A stretch of 9,476 nucleotides of DNA, from contig JACCVC010000088.1 in the NCBI GenBank assembly GCA_013698305.1, positions 1 to 9,476 of the forward strand. The letters are read 5' to 3'. Made by a program: the position numbers and the translations under genes. Below the pieces are notes generated by a model. That model ran no database searches, was not told where the DNA came from, and saw only the letters and a program-made list of their open reading frames with translations. Numbering within the stretch: the stretch's first letter is position 1; each line of letters opens with the position of its first letter. The stretch comes from Chloroflexia bacterium. GTDB taxonomy: Bacteria > Chloroflexota > Chloroflexia > Thermomicrobiales > UBA6265. Positions 1 through 6,091 of this stretch are shown here, one piece after another.

Positions 1-234
1 GACGTGCGGGTGAGCAGTGGCACTCGGCTCGTGGAGCGACCGGAAGGTCGCGTCGGACTTCATGCCCGATGGACCCCGAAGCGCCATGGACACCGGACAC
101 AAGGTCCGGCGCGACGCGGGGTCGGCCACGACGCCGCCGCATTCCGTATCAGACGAGGCTGGGCGTGGAGAACAGACACCTGTTCATTCCGTCCCCGAAG
201 GTGAATCGCACCCCTGGTGAATCATTCCGTTTGC
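1..234. other. Gene-free left edge with short repeats
   Basis: I find no convincing gene here. The reading frame open from the left edge on the plus strand to 204 is arginine-rich and resembles no family I know. The stretch lies downstream of the ADP-ribosylglycohydrolase gene, so it may be the 3' flank of that gene or the leader of a minus-strand gene outside the window. It contains three copies of CATTCCGT (140-147, 185-192, 223-230) and two copies of GGTGAATC 16 bases apart (200-207, 216-223). It also has three perfect 6-bp inverted repeats: GCGACC/GGTCGC at 36-51, CCGGAC/GTCCGG at 93-109 and GAACAG/CTGTTC at 170-185. None has a T-run that would make it an intrinsic terminator. Confidence 0.5.
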
Positions 235-1170
235 CTATTGCGCTATCGACGACGACGCATCGGCTTCGCTCCACTTGTGCAGGTTCCTGGCCAGCTCAAG
301 CAACTCGTCCCGCGGCTCAAGCACACGCAACCATCTTTCAGGTATGGCTGAGGCGCCGTACAACGCGCCGGCGAGCGCCCCGGTCACCGCGCCGGTGGTG
401 TCGCAGTCATCGCCCATGCTGACCGCAGTCACAACCGCTTCCTCGGCCGTGTCACGATGCGCCAGGCACCAGAACGCCGCACCAAGCGTGTGCAACACGA
501 ATCCATCTGACGCGACATCCGCATAGTCACGCTCGATAGCGCCGTTGATCACCGCAACCACCGAGTCGTTGTCCACGTCCGCGATGGCGGCCCCTCGCGC
601 GGTCGCGACATCGCCGCCATCGAGCAGATGCACGATGGCCTGGTTGAGCGCGACTGCACCCCAGGTCGCCATCGGATCGGGATGCGTCATCCGGGCGGTG
701 TCGATGCTGACCCGCTGCATCGCATCCCGATCGTGCCGAAATCGCAACGCAACCGGCGCGGTCCGCATCACCGCCCCGTTGCCCGCCAGCTTGCCAGGGG
801 TTTCGTGGGTCAGCTTGTCGCCGATCTCGCTCCATGGCACGCCGGCCGCGAGCTTGGCTAGCGCCCGACTGGTAGTGATGCCGATGTCCTTGGGATCGGA
901 GCGGTACCACGCGACGAAGTTGTTGACGACAGCGTCGAGGTCGATCCCTTCCGGACCGCACGCCCGCGCGATCGCCAACGTCATCGCCGTGTCGTCGGTC
1001 GCCTCGCCAACTCGCAACCCGTGCGGGCCTCCCCCGACGATCTCCCGCACGCCATCGGGATACTGTCGCTTGATGGCGGAGCGGGAGAAGAACTCGACCG
1101 CGCCGCCGAGGGCATCGCCGCACGCCAATCCGAGCAATGCACCTTCGTATCGTTCCAGCAGAGATACCAC
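235..1170 (-). CDS. ADP-ribosylglycohydrolase family protein
   Basis: This 311-residue protein belongs to the DraG/ARH family, whose members use two divalent metal ions to hydrolyse ADP-ribose from modified proteins or related ADP-ribosyl compounds, normally in the cytoplasm. Visible hallmarks in order are an N-terminal ERYEGALLGLACGDALG (6-22), the metal-binding TDDT (58-61), the conserved GNGAVMRTAP (130-139), THPDP (162-166), and the second metal cluster GDDCDTTGAVTGALAG (253-268) with D254, D255 and D257. The length matches the family and no signal peptide is seen. The start is GTG at 1170, preceded on the minus strand by GGGAGAAAGGA, with AAAGGA seven bases from the start. It lies 60 bp downstream of manA on the same strand, so it may be co-transcribed, although a palindrome sits between them. 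The family is sure, but the substrate cannot be read from the sequence; no target or cognate ADP-ribosyltransferase is visible nearby. The gene ends in TAG. Confidence 0.93.
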   Translation of the reverse strand: MVSLLERYEGALLGLACGDALGGAVEFFSRSAIKRQYPDGVREIVGGGPHGLRVGEATDDTAMTLAIARACGPEGIDLDAVVNNFVAWYRSDPKDIGITTSRALAKLAAGVPWSEIGDKLTHETPGKLAGNGAVMRTAPVALRFRHDRDAMQRVSIDTARMTHPDPMATWGAVALNQAIVHLLDGGDVATARGAAIADVDNDSVVAVINGAIERDYADVASDGFVLHTLGAAFWCLAHRDTAEEAVVTAVSMGDDCDTTGAVTGALAGALYGASAIPERWLRVLEPRDELLELARNLHKWSEADASSSIAQ

Positions 1171-1206
1171 CCGCTTTTCCTTTCTCCCAAGATGTAAATA
1201 AACACA

Positions 1207-1234
1207 TAGGGGCCGACCTTGTGTCGGTCCCTAC
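1207..1234. repeat. Palindrome supplying the manA stop codon
   Basis: The arms TAGGGGCCGAC (1207-1217) and GTCGGTCCCTA (1223-1233) form an 11-bp stem with one G/T position and a 5-base loop, CTTGT. On the minus strand the element opens GTAGGGACC, and its TAG at 1233-1231 is the stop codon of manA. It shares TAGGGGCCGA and CCCTACGT with the longer element at 8541-8592, so both look like members of one dispersed palindrome family. As RNA it could act as a 3' stabilising hairpin or attenuator between manA and the ADP-ribosylglycohydrolase gene. It has no T-run and so is not a classical intrinsic terminator. Confidence 0.7.
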
Positions 1235-2322
1235 GTCAAGGTTCCCAGGGCCTGTCGAATATCCGCCAATGGCCCGGAAAGTCGGCCCAGAGCGCTCGCG
1301 TCCACACCAGAAGTGGACGCCAACGCTCGCATCTCGTCCGGCAAGTCGGGAACCCATGCTCGCAGCGCAACCGTTGGCGCCGATACCTCTAGCGTGACGG
1401 GCGACGAGGCTGGCCAGACCACGCCGGACTGCCCTATGCTCAATAACTGATCGCACAGTTGCCCCGAGCCTGACAGCAACGTCACAACCTGAGGACCTTC
1501 GCCTTGCGGAATCGGATAGCGACCTCCGCCCGGAAGAGCGATCCGCTCCAGCGCGAACTTCTCGCAAGCAGCGAACAGGTGCCGTCTTCCCTCATTGGAG
1601 GGCAGTTCCACGGGCACGATCAGCTCCGGTCTCAGCTCCGCCCGGAGCGCCTCGGCGCCAGCCTCTCGGTGCATTTCCCGCGGATTCCCGTGTGAGTCCA
1701 CCCTGCCCCAGTCGTCGAGCCGAAAGGTCAGGTCCGATGGCTGCTGAATCTCATACACCATCACCCCCGCGCCGAGCGCGTGGACGGTGCCGGCTGGCAA
1801 TAGCATGGTCGTGCCGGGCTGCGCCGAAATCCGCCGCAGCAGACTGGCCGACGAGCCGTCCATCCGCGCCGCGGCCTCCAAAAACGCCTCGACCGGAACA
1901 CCGTCCCGCAACCCGGCGTACAGCCACGACCCCGGCTCCGCCACCAGCACGTGCCACGCCTCAGTCTTTCCCAGCTGGTCGCGGGATGCCGCCAGCTCAT
2001 CATCCGGATGCACCTGGATCGAAAGGTTGGCGGTGGCGTCGAGCAGCTTCACCAGCAGCGGAAAGATCATCCGTCCGCCCACGACGGCGCGGGCAATGCG
2101 CCCGAGGCATGCATCAGGATCACCACCGACGACCTCACCCAACGTCTTGCCGGTCGCAAAGCCGGAGGTTATCCCGGCGGCGTCAGACGTGACGAGCGCC
2201 TCCCCTATGCGAACGTTATTGGGCAAGGAGAATCTGTATTCTCGGAGCCTGCGCCCACCCCACGGCATCTCCGCCAACACCGGTTCGACAACCGAAACGC
2301 GCTCACCAAGCTTATCGGCCAT
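1231..2322 (-). CDS. manA: Mannose-6-phosphate isomerase, class I
   Basis: This 363-residue cytoplasmic zinc enzyme interconverts fructose-6-phosphate and mannose-6-phosphate, feeding mannose into GDP-mannose synthesis or returning it to glycolysis. The cupin-type metal site is visible: QVHPDD at 103-108 (Q103, H105), KTE at 119-121 (E121) and the distal histidine H181 in LLPAGTVHALG (174-184). These are followed by YEIQQPSDLTFRLDDWGR (190-207), with the family's catalytic arginine at about R201. The N-terminal PWGG (20-23) is also typical. The ATG start at 2322 has GGAGG ten bases upstream. It is divergent from manC, which uses the same pathway, across a 106-bp gap, and sits upstream of the ADP-ribosylglycohydrolase gene on the same strand. 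Its TAG stop lies inside a palindromic repeat, and an 8-bp hairpin lies within its 3' end (1298-1320). The assignment is secure. Confidence 0.96.
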   Translation of the reverse strand: MADKLGERVSVVEPVLAEMPWGGRRLREYRFSLPNNVRIGEALVTSDAAGITSGFATGKTLGEVVGGDPDACLGRIARAVVGGRMIFPLLVKLLDATANLSIQVHPDDELAASRDQLGKTEAWHVLVAEPGSWLYAGLRDGVPVEAFLEAAARMDGSSASLLRRISAQPGTTMLLPAGTVHALGAGVMVYEIQQPSDLTFRLDDWGRVDSHGNPREMHREAGAEALRAELRPELIVPVELPSNEGRRHLFAACEKFALERIALPGGGRYPIPQGEGPQVVTLLSGSGQLCDQLLSIGQSGVVWPASSPVTLEVSAPTVALRAWVPDLPDEMRALASTSGVDASALGRLSGPLADIRQALGTLT

Positions 2323-2383
2323 CGAGTCTTTGCCTCCGCGTTGCGCGATTCGTCATCAACTGAGGTCGGAACATCATGACAAG

Positions 2384-2391
2384 ACTATACT
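2384..2391. promoter_or_regulatory. Candidate shared -10 for manA and manC
   Basis: The 106-bp gap between the divergent manA and manC starts contains ACTATACT. Read on the plus strand it gives TATACT (2386-2391), and on the minus strand TATAGT (2389-2384), each matching five of six bases of the TATAAT consensus. The implied transcript starts would leave leaders of roughly 30 nt for manC and 55 nt for manA. I see no good -35 box at standard spacing on either side, so this is a weak, position-based call. Confidence 0.25.
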
Positions 2392-2428
2392 TGCTCCAAC
2401 CTCGACTCAGGCTATCAGGGAGCGAATC

Positions 2429-3547
2429 GTGAGTGTGGCATCAGGAAAACCCAACCGCGCGGCCTCCTCGAACTTCTGGGCGGTGATTCCTGCCGGCGGC
2501 TCGGGCACCCGCCTCTGGCCGCTGAGCCGGTCGGCGCGTCCCAAGTTCCTGTTGCCGCTGCTCGGTCGCGAATCAATGCTGCAACAGACCTTTACCCGCC
2601 TCACCGAACTCACCGAACCCGAGCGCATTCTGGTGGTCTGCGGACCCGCCCACGCCGCCGCCATCGCCCGGCAGCTTCCAACCTTGCCTTCCGCCAACAT
2701 CATCGTCGAGCCCTCGCCCATCGGCACGGGGCCGGCACTGGCGCTCGCGTCGGCATTGATCCATCGCGTCGATCCGCGGGCGATCATGGGCAGTTTCGCC
2801 GCCGACCATGACATCGTTGACACTGAAACCTTCACGCGAGTTGTTCGCGCCGCGATCAGAACGGCGCGACGCGGCGACCTGGTGACCATCGGCATCACCC
2901 CGACCAAGCCGGCGACCAGCTACGGGTATATCGAGCGCACCGACGAGGTCATCCTGACTCACGGCGACGATGTCGCCTACCGTGCTGCCCGGTTCATCGA
3001 AAAGCCTGATCTGGACCGGGCGACAGAATTTGTCGAGTCCGGCAGGTTCCTCTGGAACGCGGGCATGTTCGTCTGGCGGGTAAGCGCCCTCAAGGCGGAG
3101 CTCAAGCGACTCCAGCCCGACATCCATGAGGGTGTCCGTCAGATCGCCGAGGCGTGGGAATCCCGCGATCAGGAGCGAGTCACCGCCCAGACCTGGTCGA
3201 CCCTGCCCGAGATCACGATCGATCAGGGCGTCATGGAGCATGCTCGCCGGGTCGCGGTGATTCCCGCCGAGTTTGGCTGGTCGGATGTTGGCGACTGGAA
3301 CGGGCTTGGTGAGCTGATCGAGCAGGATGGGCTCGGCAACTCGGTGCGGGGAAACCTGCTGAAGATCGAGACGACCAACAGCGTGATCTGGTCGGAAACC
3401 GGGAGGATGGTGGCGATGGTCGGGCTCGACAACATCATCGTCGTCGACACCGAGGACGCGCTGCTGGTGGTGGACCGGAAGCAGTCGCAGGAGGTCCGCA
3501 AGGTGGTGGAGCAACTCAAGGCGTCACAGGAAGATACCCTTAGTTGA
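2429..3547 (+). CDS. manC: Mannose-1-phosphate guanylyltransferase
   Basis: This 372-residue nucleotidyltransferase makes GDP-mannose from mannose-1-phosphate and GTP, the activated donor for glycolipids, exopolysaccharide and glycoproteins. The signature GGSGTRLWPLSRSARPK (23-39) carries the nucleotide-binding loop with R28 and K39. It is followed by EPSPIGTGPALALAS (94-108), the metal-binding region FAADHDI (123-129), TIGITPTKPATSYGYIE (153-169), FIEKPD (189-194), FLWNAGMFVW (207-216) and a late FGWSDVGDWNGL. The length is that of the monofunctional enzyme; the C-terminal cupin isomerase domain of bifunctional ManC/AlgA proteins is absent, which fits a separate manA next door. The frame stays open far upstream, antisense to manA. 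I chose the GTG at 2429 because AGGGAG lies six bases before it and the family's N-terminus begins shortly after. The phosphomannomutase needed between ManA and ManC is not in the window. The gene ends in TGA, unlike its neighbours. Confidence 0.95.
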   Translation: MSVASGKPNRAASSNFWAVIPAGGSGTRLWPLSRSARPKFLLPLLGRESMLQQTFTRLTELTEPERILVVCGPAHAAAIARQLPTLPSANIIVEPSPIGTGPALALASALIHRVDPRAIMGSFAADHDIVDTETFTRVVRAAIRTARRGDLVTIGITPTKPATSYGYIERTDEVILTHGDDVAYRAARFIEKPDLDRATEFVESGRFLWNAGMFVWRVSALKAELKRLQPDIHEGVRQIAEAWESRDQERVTAQTWSTLPEITIDQGVMEHARRVAVIPAEFGWSDVGDWNGLGELIEQDGLGNSVRGNLLKIETTNSVIWSETGRMVAMVGLDNIIVVDTEDALLVVDRKQSQEVRKVVEQLKASQEDTLS

Positions 3548-3712
3548 TGGGAAATCCGGATGAATCGCAGGCAAACGACGCAGGGGCAGTCCCCGTGCCT
3601 GCCCGCGCCGTTGTCGTCGCGCCGACGGGCTGATACAGGATCAGCCACTACGCGACCCAACACGTGGAGCAGCGGCTGATCATCCGGAATCGGTATGACT
3701 GGCAACACCTGC
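3548..3712. other. Structured gap between convergent manC and M28 genes
   Basis: No gene is seen here. The gap lies between the 3' ends of two convergent genes and contains several inverted repeats. ATCCGGAT is at 3554-3561. A nested hairpin at 3580-3602 has outer arms GCAGG/CCTGC and an inner GGGG/CCCC. A 7-bp perfect stem, GGCTGAT/ATCAGCC, has a 5-base loop (3628-3646). GGCTGAT recurs at 3674-3680. None is followed by a T-run, so termination here would be hairpin-only or Rho-dependent. The 3580-3602 element resembles a degenerate relative of the palindromes at 1207 and 8541 but lacks their GTAGGG ends. Confidence 0.45.
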
Positions 3713-5713
3713 CTACTGCAGCAGCGACGCCACGGTGAGCAGAATCAGTTCGGTCGCATCTTCAACGTGCTGGAGAGAGACGTTCGCGTAGAGATCGTTT
3801 TCCGTATGGTGGATCGGGCTCCAACCGTACAACTCACGGGCGACCAACACCGACTCAACCCCCTGGTCCCGCAGCCTGGTGTCATCGGCCACGATCTCGG
3901 GCTCCTGAAACACAGTAAGTGGCAGGCCAAGGTCGTATCCATCATTGACACGGACGATGAGATCTTCCATCCACACCGATTCGCCGGTGGCATTGAGGAC
4001 GATCTGGTTGCCATTGCGTGACGACCCGACCGAATCGAGATTGAAGATGCCCTCCCACGGCACGCCTTCCGCAATCGCCTCACTGGCGAACGCTTCCGCA
4101 CCCAATATCCCCACTTCCTCAGCGTTGATGAAGGCGGCCCGGTAAGAGTACCTGAGGTCATGCGGCGCCAAAATGCGAGAGATCTCCAGCGTGGCCGCAA
4201 CCCCCGACGCATTGTCGTCTGCCCCTGGCGCCGAGGATGTCGGCACGTCAGATGTCGAGTCAAAGTGCGCCATCACTCCGTAGATTCGACTCGGGTCAGT
4301 GCCAGCTATCTCCCCAATCACGTTGACCAGCAGCAACCCCTCCGGCGTGACAAAATCCTCGTACCAGACGTTCATGCCATAGGACTCGAGGGACGTGAAC
4401 AGCATGTCAGCCGCGAGTTGATTCCCTGGCGTCGTGTAGTACCTCGTCCCTACTCCGGTACCGTCGGTGGAACCGATCCCCTGCAGTTCCTGAATCGCCG
4501 CGGCGATTCTGCTGTCGTCTACGCCGGCGATCAATGTTCCGACACCAGCCTGCTCCAATGTTTGCCGATCCTCTTGCCCTCCAAAAGCGGAAGGTGGCGC
4601 TGGCGCCACCTTTTCCACGATCAATCCGGTGTCGACTACCACCCTGACGTTGGGAGGCGCCTTGCTGACCTCCACCAGACGGTGATTATCGACCGAGTCC
4701 AGCACCGTGCCGAATGCCTGCACGGCGCCCTGCTCCGCCACGCCTTCAGGCACCGTCACCATGTACAGCGCGAGGGTTTCGCTGCTTTCCCGGATCACTT
4801 CCGTGTTTGTCATCGAAGAGATACTCGCGACTTCGGATGGTTCCGCGATAGCCCACAACCAGGCATCACCCGCGTAGGATGACCGTACTCCGTTTTGGAC
4901 GAGCATTTGCAGTGCGTTGGGCACGTTCGCGATCCGCACCAAGCAGGCGTGGGAGCAAGAGGCAGTCGGCGGTCCGGTCGAAGCGCCCTCGTCGGGGGTA
5001 GGTTGTCCGATTTGATCCAGGACATTGTCCGAACCCACGGTCGGGGTGACCAGGGCATCCCGATCGGGGCCGGTGGAGGTCGTTGGGGCAGTCGTCGGCG
5101 CGCCCGTCGTGTCGTCGCCCACGGGTGTGCTGGCGCCTGGGGTGCCGAGTCCGGTCGGGATCAGGATCGAGCCGGCGGGCGTCTCGGTGGCTGGGATGTC
5201 CGCTCCACTGTTGTCGTCACCGCCAAGCAGCGACACCAGCAGGGCAATCAAGAGGATCACCACGGCGATCAACCCGATCGCGAATCCCGCCGCTCGTTGA
5301 GGAGAGCCCGCCCGCGCGACGAACTCCTGCATCCACACGTCGGTGCTCGGGCGGTGGTCGTCGGCGGGATCTTCAACTCGTGCAACGCCGCGCTCAGCAC
5401 GTGGGACATAGTGTCGGGACCGCGCGCTACGCGACGCGCCAGCCGATGTCGTCGACGACGTTTCTGAGCTTCGTGGCGTCCTGCGAGGTCGGGGGGATTC
5501 TCCGGGGGTTGCCGGGGAGTCTCCATCTGGCGTATCGGGCGCCGGTGGGGGCGTGCCACTGCCGCCACGGAACCGATCGGCGGAACGACGGATCGAGCTG
5601 GACACGAACGACCCAAACGTGGACTGTTGGCCACTACCTGGCTGAGCTCTTCGATCAGATTCCGAAGGTTGGCGCGGCTGACGCGGACTGTCATTGCCTG
5701 AGTCCCGAGACAT
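3713..5713 (-). CDS. Membrane-anchored M28 family zinc peptidase
   Basis: This 666-residue protein probably acts as an aminopeptidase outside the membrane. Residues 1-140 form a low-complexity Ser/Pro/Arg-rich tail. One membrane helix spans about 141-163 with arginines just before it, suggesting the N-terminus is inside and the C-terminus outside. A Thr/Pro/Gly-rich linker (about 170-250) leads to an unrecognised region of about 110 residues beginning near a Cys pair (C253, C257). The M28 domain occupies about 410-666. Its di-zinc site is visible as MAHFDS (H483), GADDNASG (D499/D500), NAEEVG (E532 and E533, the general base and a zinc ligand), NLDSVG (D560) and HHTEND (H636). The ATG at 5713 has GGAG nine bases upstream. 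The catalytic domain looks intact, so activity is likely; the substrate is unknown. A perfect inverted repeat lies in the coding region at 4591-4612. The gene ends in TAG. Confidence 0.9.
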   Translation of the reverse strand: MSRDSGNDSPRQPRQPSESDRRAQPGSGQQSTFGSFVSSSIRRSADRFRGGSGTPPPAPDTPDGDSPATPGESPRPRRTPRSSETSSTTSAGASRSARSRHYVPRAERGVARVEDPADDHRPSTDVWMQEFVARAGSPQRAAGFAIGLIAVVILLIALLVSLLGGDDNSGADIPATETPAGSILIPTGLGTPGASTPVGDDTTGAPTTAPTTSTGPDRDALVTPTVGSDNVLDQIGQPTPDEGASTGPPTASCSHACLVRIANVPNALQMLVQNGVRSSYAGDAWLWAIAEPSEVASISSMTNTEVIRESSETLALYMVTVPEGVAEQGAVQAFGTVLDSVDNHRLVEVSKAPPNVRVVVDTGLIVEKVAPAPPSAFGGQEDRQTLEQAGVGTLIAGVDDSRIAAAIQELQGIGSTDGTGVGTRYYTTPGNQLAADMLFTSLESYGMNVWYEDFVTPEGLLLVNVIGEIAGTDPSRIYGVMAHFDSTSDVPTSSAPGADDNASGVAATLEISRILAPHDLRYSYRAAFINAEEVGILGAEAFASEAIAEGVPWEGIFNLDSVGSSRNGNQIVLNATGESVWMEDLIVRVNDGYDLGLPLTVFQEPEIVADDTRLRDQGVESVLVARELYGWSPIHHTENDLYANVSLQHVEDATELILLTVASLLQ
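4591..4612. repeat. Intragenic 10-bp-arm palindrome in the M28 gene
   Basis: The arm AAGGTGGCGC (4591-4600) is followed after two bases by its exact reverse complement (4603-4612). It encodes the VAPAPP stretch near residues 369-374, in the segment between the unrecognised extracytoplasmic region and the M28 domain. The alternating Ala/Pro codons partly explain the symmetry, but ten exact pairs across two bases is more than expected by chance in a window this size. Confidence 0.6.
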
Positions 5714-5718
5714 TCAAT

Positions 5719-5856
5719 TCAACTCCGCGCGATATGGTCGCCCACCGCAGCGCCTGGCGATTGTACGTACACATCCTGCCAGTCCGGCGGAGAGTTGACG
5801 AGATGGCGGAATGGCAACGCTACGTCCATCCCTGTCGTCTTTCGCTTTCCGCACAA
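5719..5856 (-). CDS. Candidate 45-residue small protein upstream of the M28 gene
   Basis: A short frame starts with TTG at 5856 and ends with TGA five bases before the M28 start. The minus strand carries AAGGAG eight bases before the TTG, the strongest ribosome-binding-like sequence in this region, and GGAG again closer in. Counting bases by hand over the 45 codons gives about 64, 49 and 69 percent G+C at codon positions 1, 2 and 3, the pattern expected of real genes in a GC-rich genome. The product contains NSPPDWQDVYVQSPG, has no membrane segment, and matches no family I recognise. If real, it would be translationally close-coupled to the M28 peptidase. A competing frame from GTG at 5854 ends directly against the M28 ATG (TGA-ATG) but has only about 48 percent G+C at third positions. 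This may instead be an untranslated leader. Confidence 0.3.
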   Translation of the reverse strand: MCGKRKTTGMDVALPFRHLVNSPPDWQDVYVQSPGAAVGDHIARS

Positions 5857-5880
5857 CCGCTCCTCTCCTTATTCCATCAA

Positions 5881-5946
5881 CCGCGGAACAGATTTGCTTG
5901 CAAGGATACAGGCAAACGCGTTTCAGGCACATAACATGTTCCGCGG
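5881..5946. repeat. Long-range inverted repeat with nested stem
   Basis: CCGCGGAACA (5881-5890) has its exact reverse complement at 5937-5946; extending the arms gives 12 of 14 matching positions. The enclosed segment holds a second stem, TTTGCTTG (5893-5900) with CAGGCAAA (5909-5916), which is eight pairs with one G-U if transcribed on the plus strand. The right arm overlaps the 8-bp palindrome AACATGTT (5933-5940). It could be a structured leader upstream of the M28 gene, or a pair of protein-binding sites. Confidence 0.5.
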
Positions 5947-6036
5947 GATAACCAGTCTCCCCTGAACACCGTTGGCGCGACCGACCCTCTGATAATCCTG
6001 ACGCGGGACCAGGACACACCGATGGTGGCTACCGTG

Positions 6037-6065
6037 CTGACGGGCTTCGAGGAGCGTGCGATACT
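6037..6065 (+). promoter_or_regulatory. Candidate sigma-70-type promoter of the exporter
   Basis: CTGACG (6037-6042) and GATACT (6060-6065) lie exactly 17 bases apart, each matching four of six consensus bases. Transcription would start near 6072, just before the operator-like repeat at 6078-6091, leaving a leader of about 70 nt to the ATG at 6144. Confidence 0.4.
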
Positions 6066-6077
6066 TAACGCGTGAGT

Positions 6078-6091
6078 TGACCGTTCGGTCA
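6078..6091. promoter_or_regulatory. TetR-type operator candidate
   Basis: TGACCG and its reverse complement CGGTCA flank two central bases. The half-site and short spacing resemble operators of TetR-family repressors, which often control exporters. It lies 12 bases downstream of the predicted -10 box, where bound protein would block the polymerase. No regulator gene is present in the window, so the partner is unknown. Perfect 6-bp repeats occur by chance, and the call rests mainly on position. Confidence 0.4.

Noticed and set aside
1..60. Possible cobalamin riboswitch fragment, from GCCACTG read on the minus strand
   Set aside because: The other conserved boxes of that riboswitch are absent; a 7-base match is not meaningful.
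170..185. Possible SOS (LexA) box at GAACAG/CTGTTC
   Set aside because: Spacing and half-site orientation do not match either the CTGT-N8-ACAG or the GAAC-N4-GTTC pattern.
527..1567. Long minus-strand frame overlapping manA and the glycohydrolase
   Set aside because: Arginine-rich shadow in another frame of two confidently identified genes.
1787..2428. Upstream in-frame extension of manC
   Set aside because: It is antisense to manA, lies outside the family's N-terminus, and a good ribosome-binding site and GTG start are present at 2429.
5760..5771. TACAAT on the minus strand overlapping the palindrome TGTACGTACA, as an M28 promoter with operator
   Set aside because: No recognisable -35 box at 16-18 bases, and it would fall inside the candidate small gene; kept only as a note.
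5083..5934. Plus-strand frame of 283 codons opposite the M28 N-terminus
   Set aside because: Low-complexity Arg/Ser-rich product with no family features; antisense to the Ser/Pro-rich region of a supported gene.
5714..6019. 101-codon minus-strand frame whose stop abuts the M28 start
   Set aside because: No ribosome-binding site at its first start; within the overlapping part its third-position G+C is only about 48 percent, lower than the alternative small frame.
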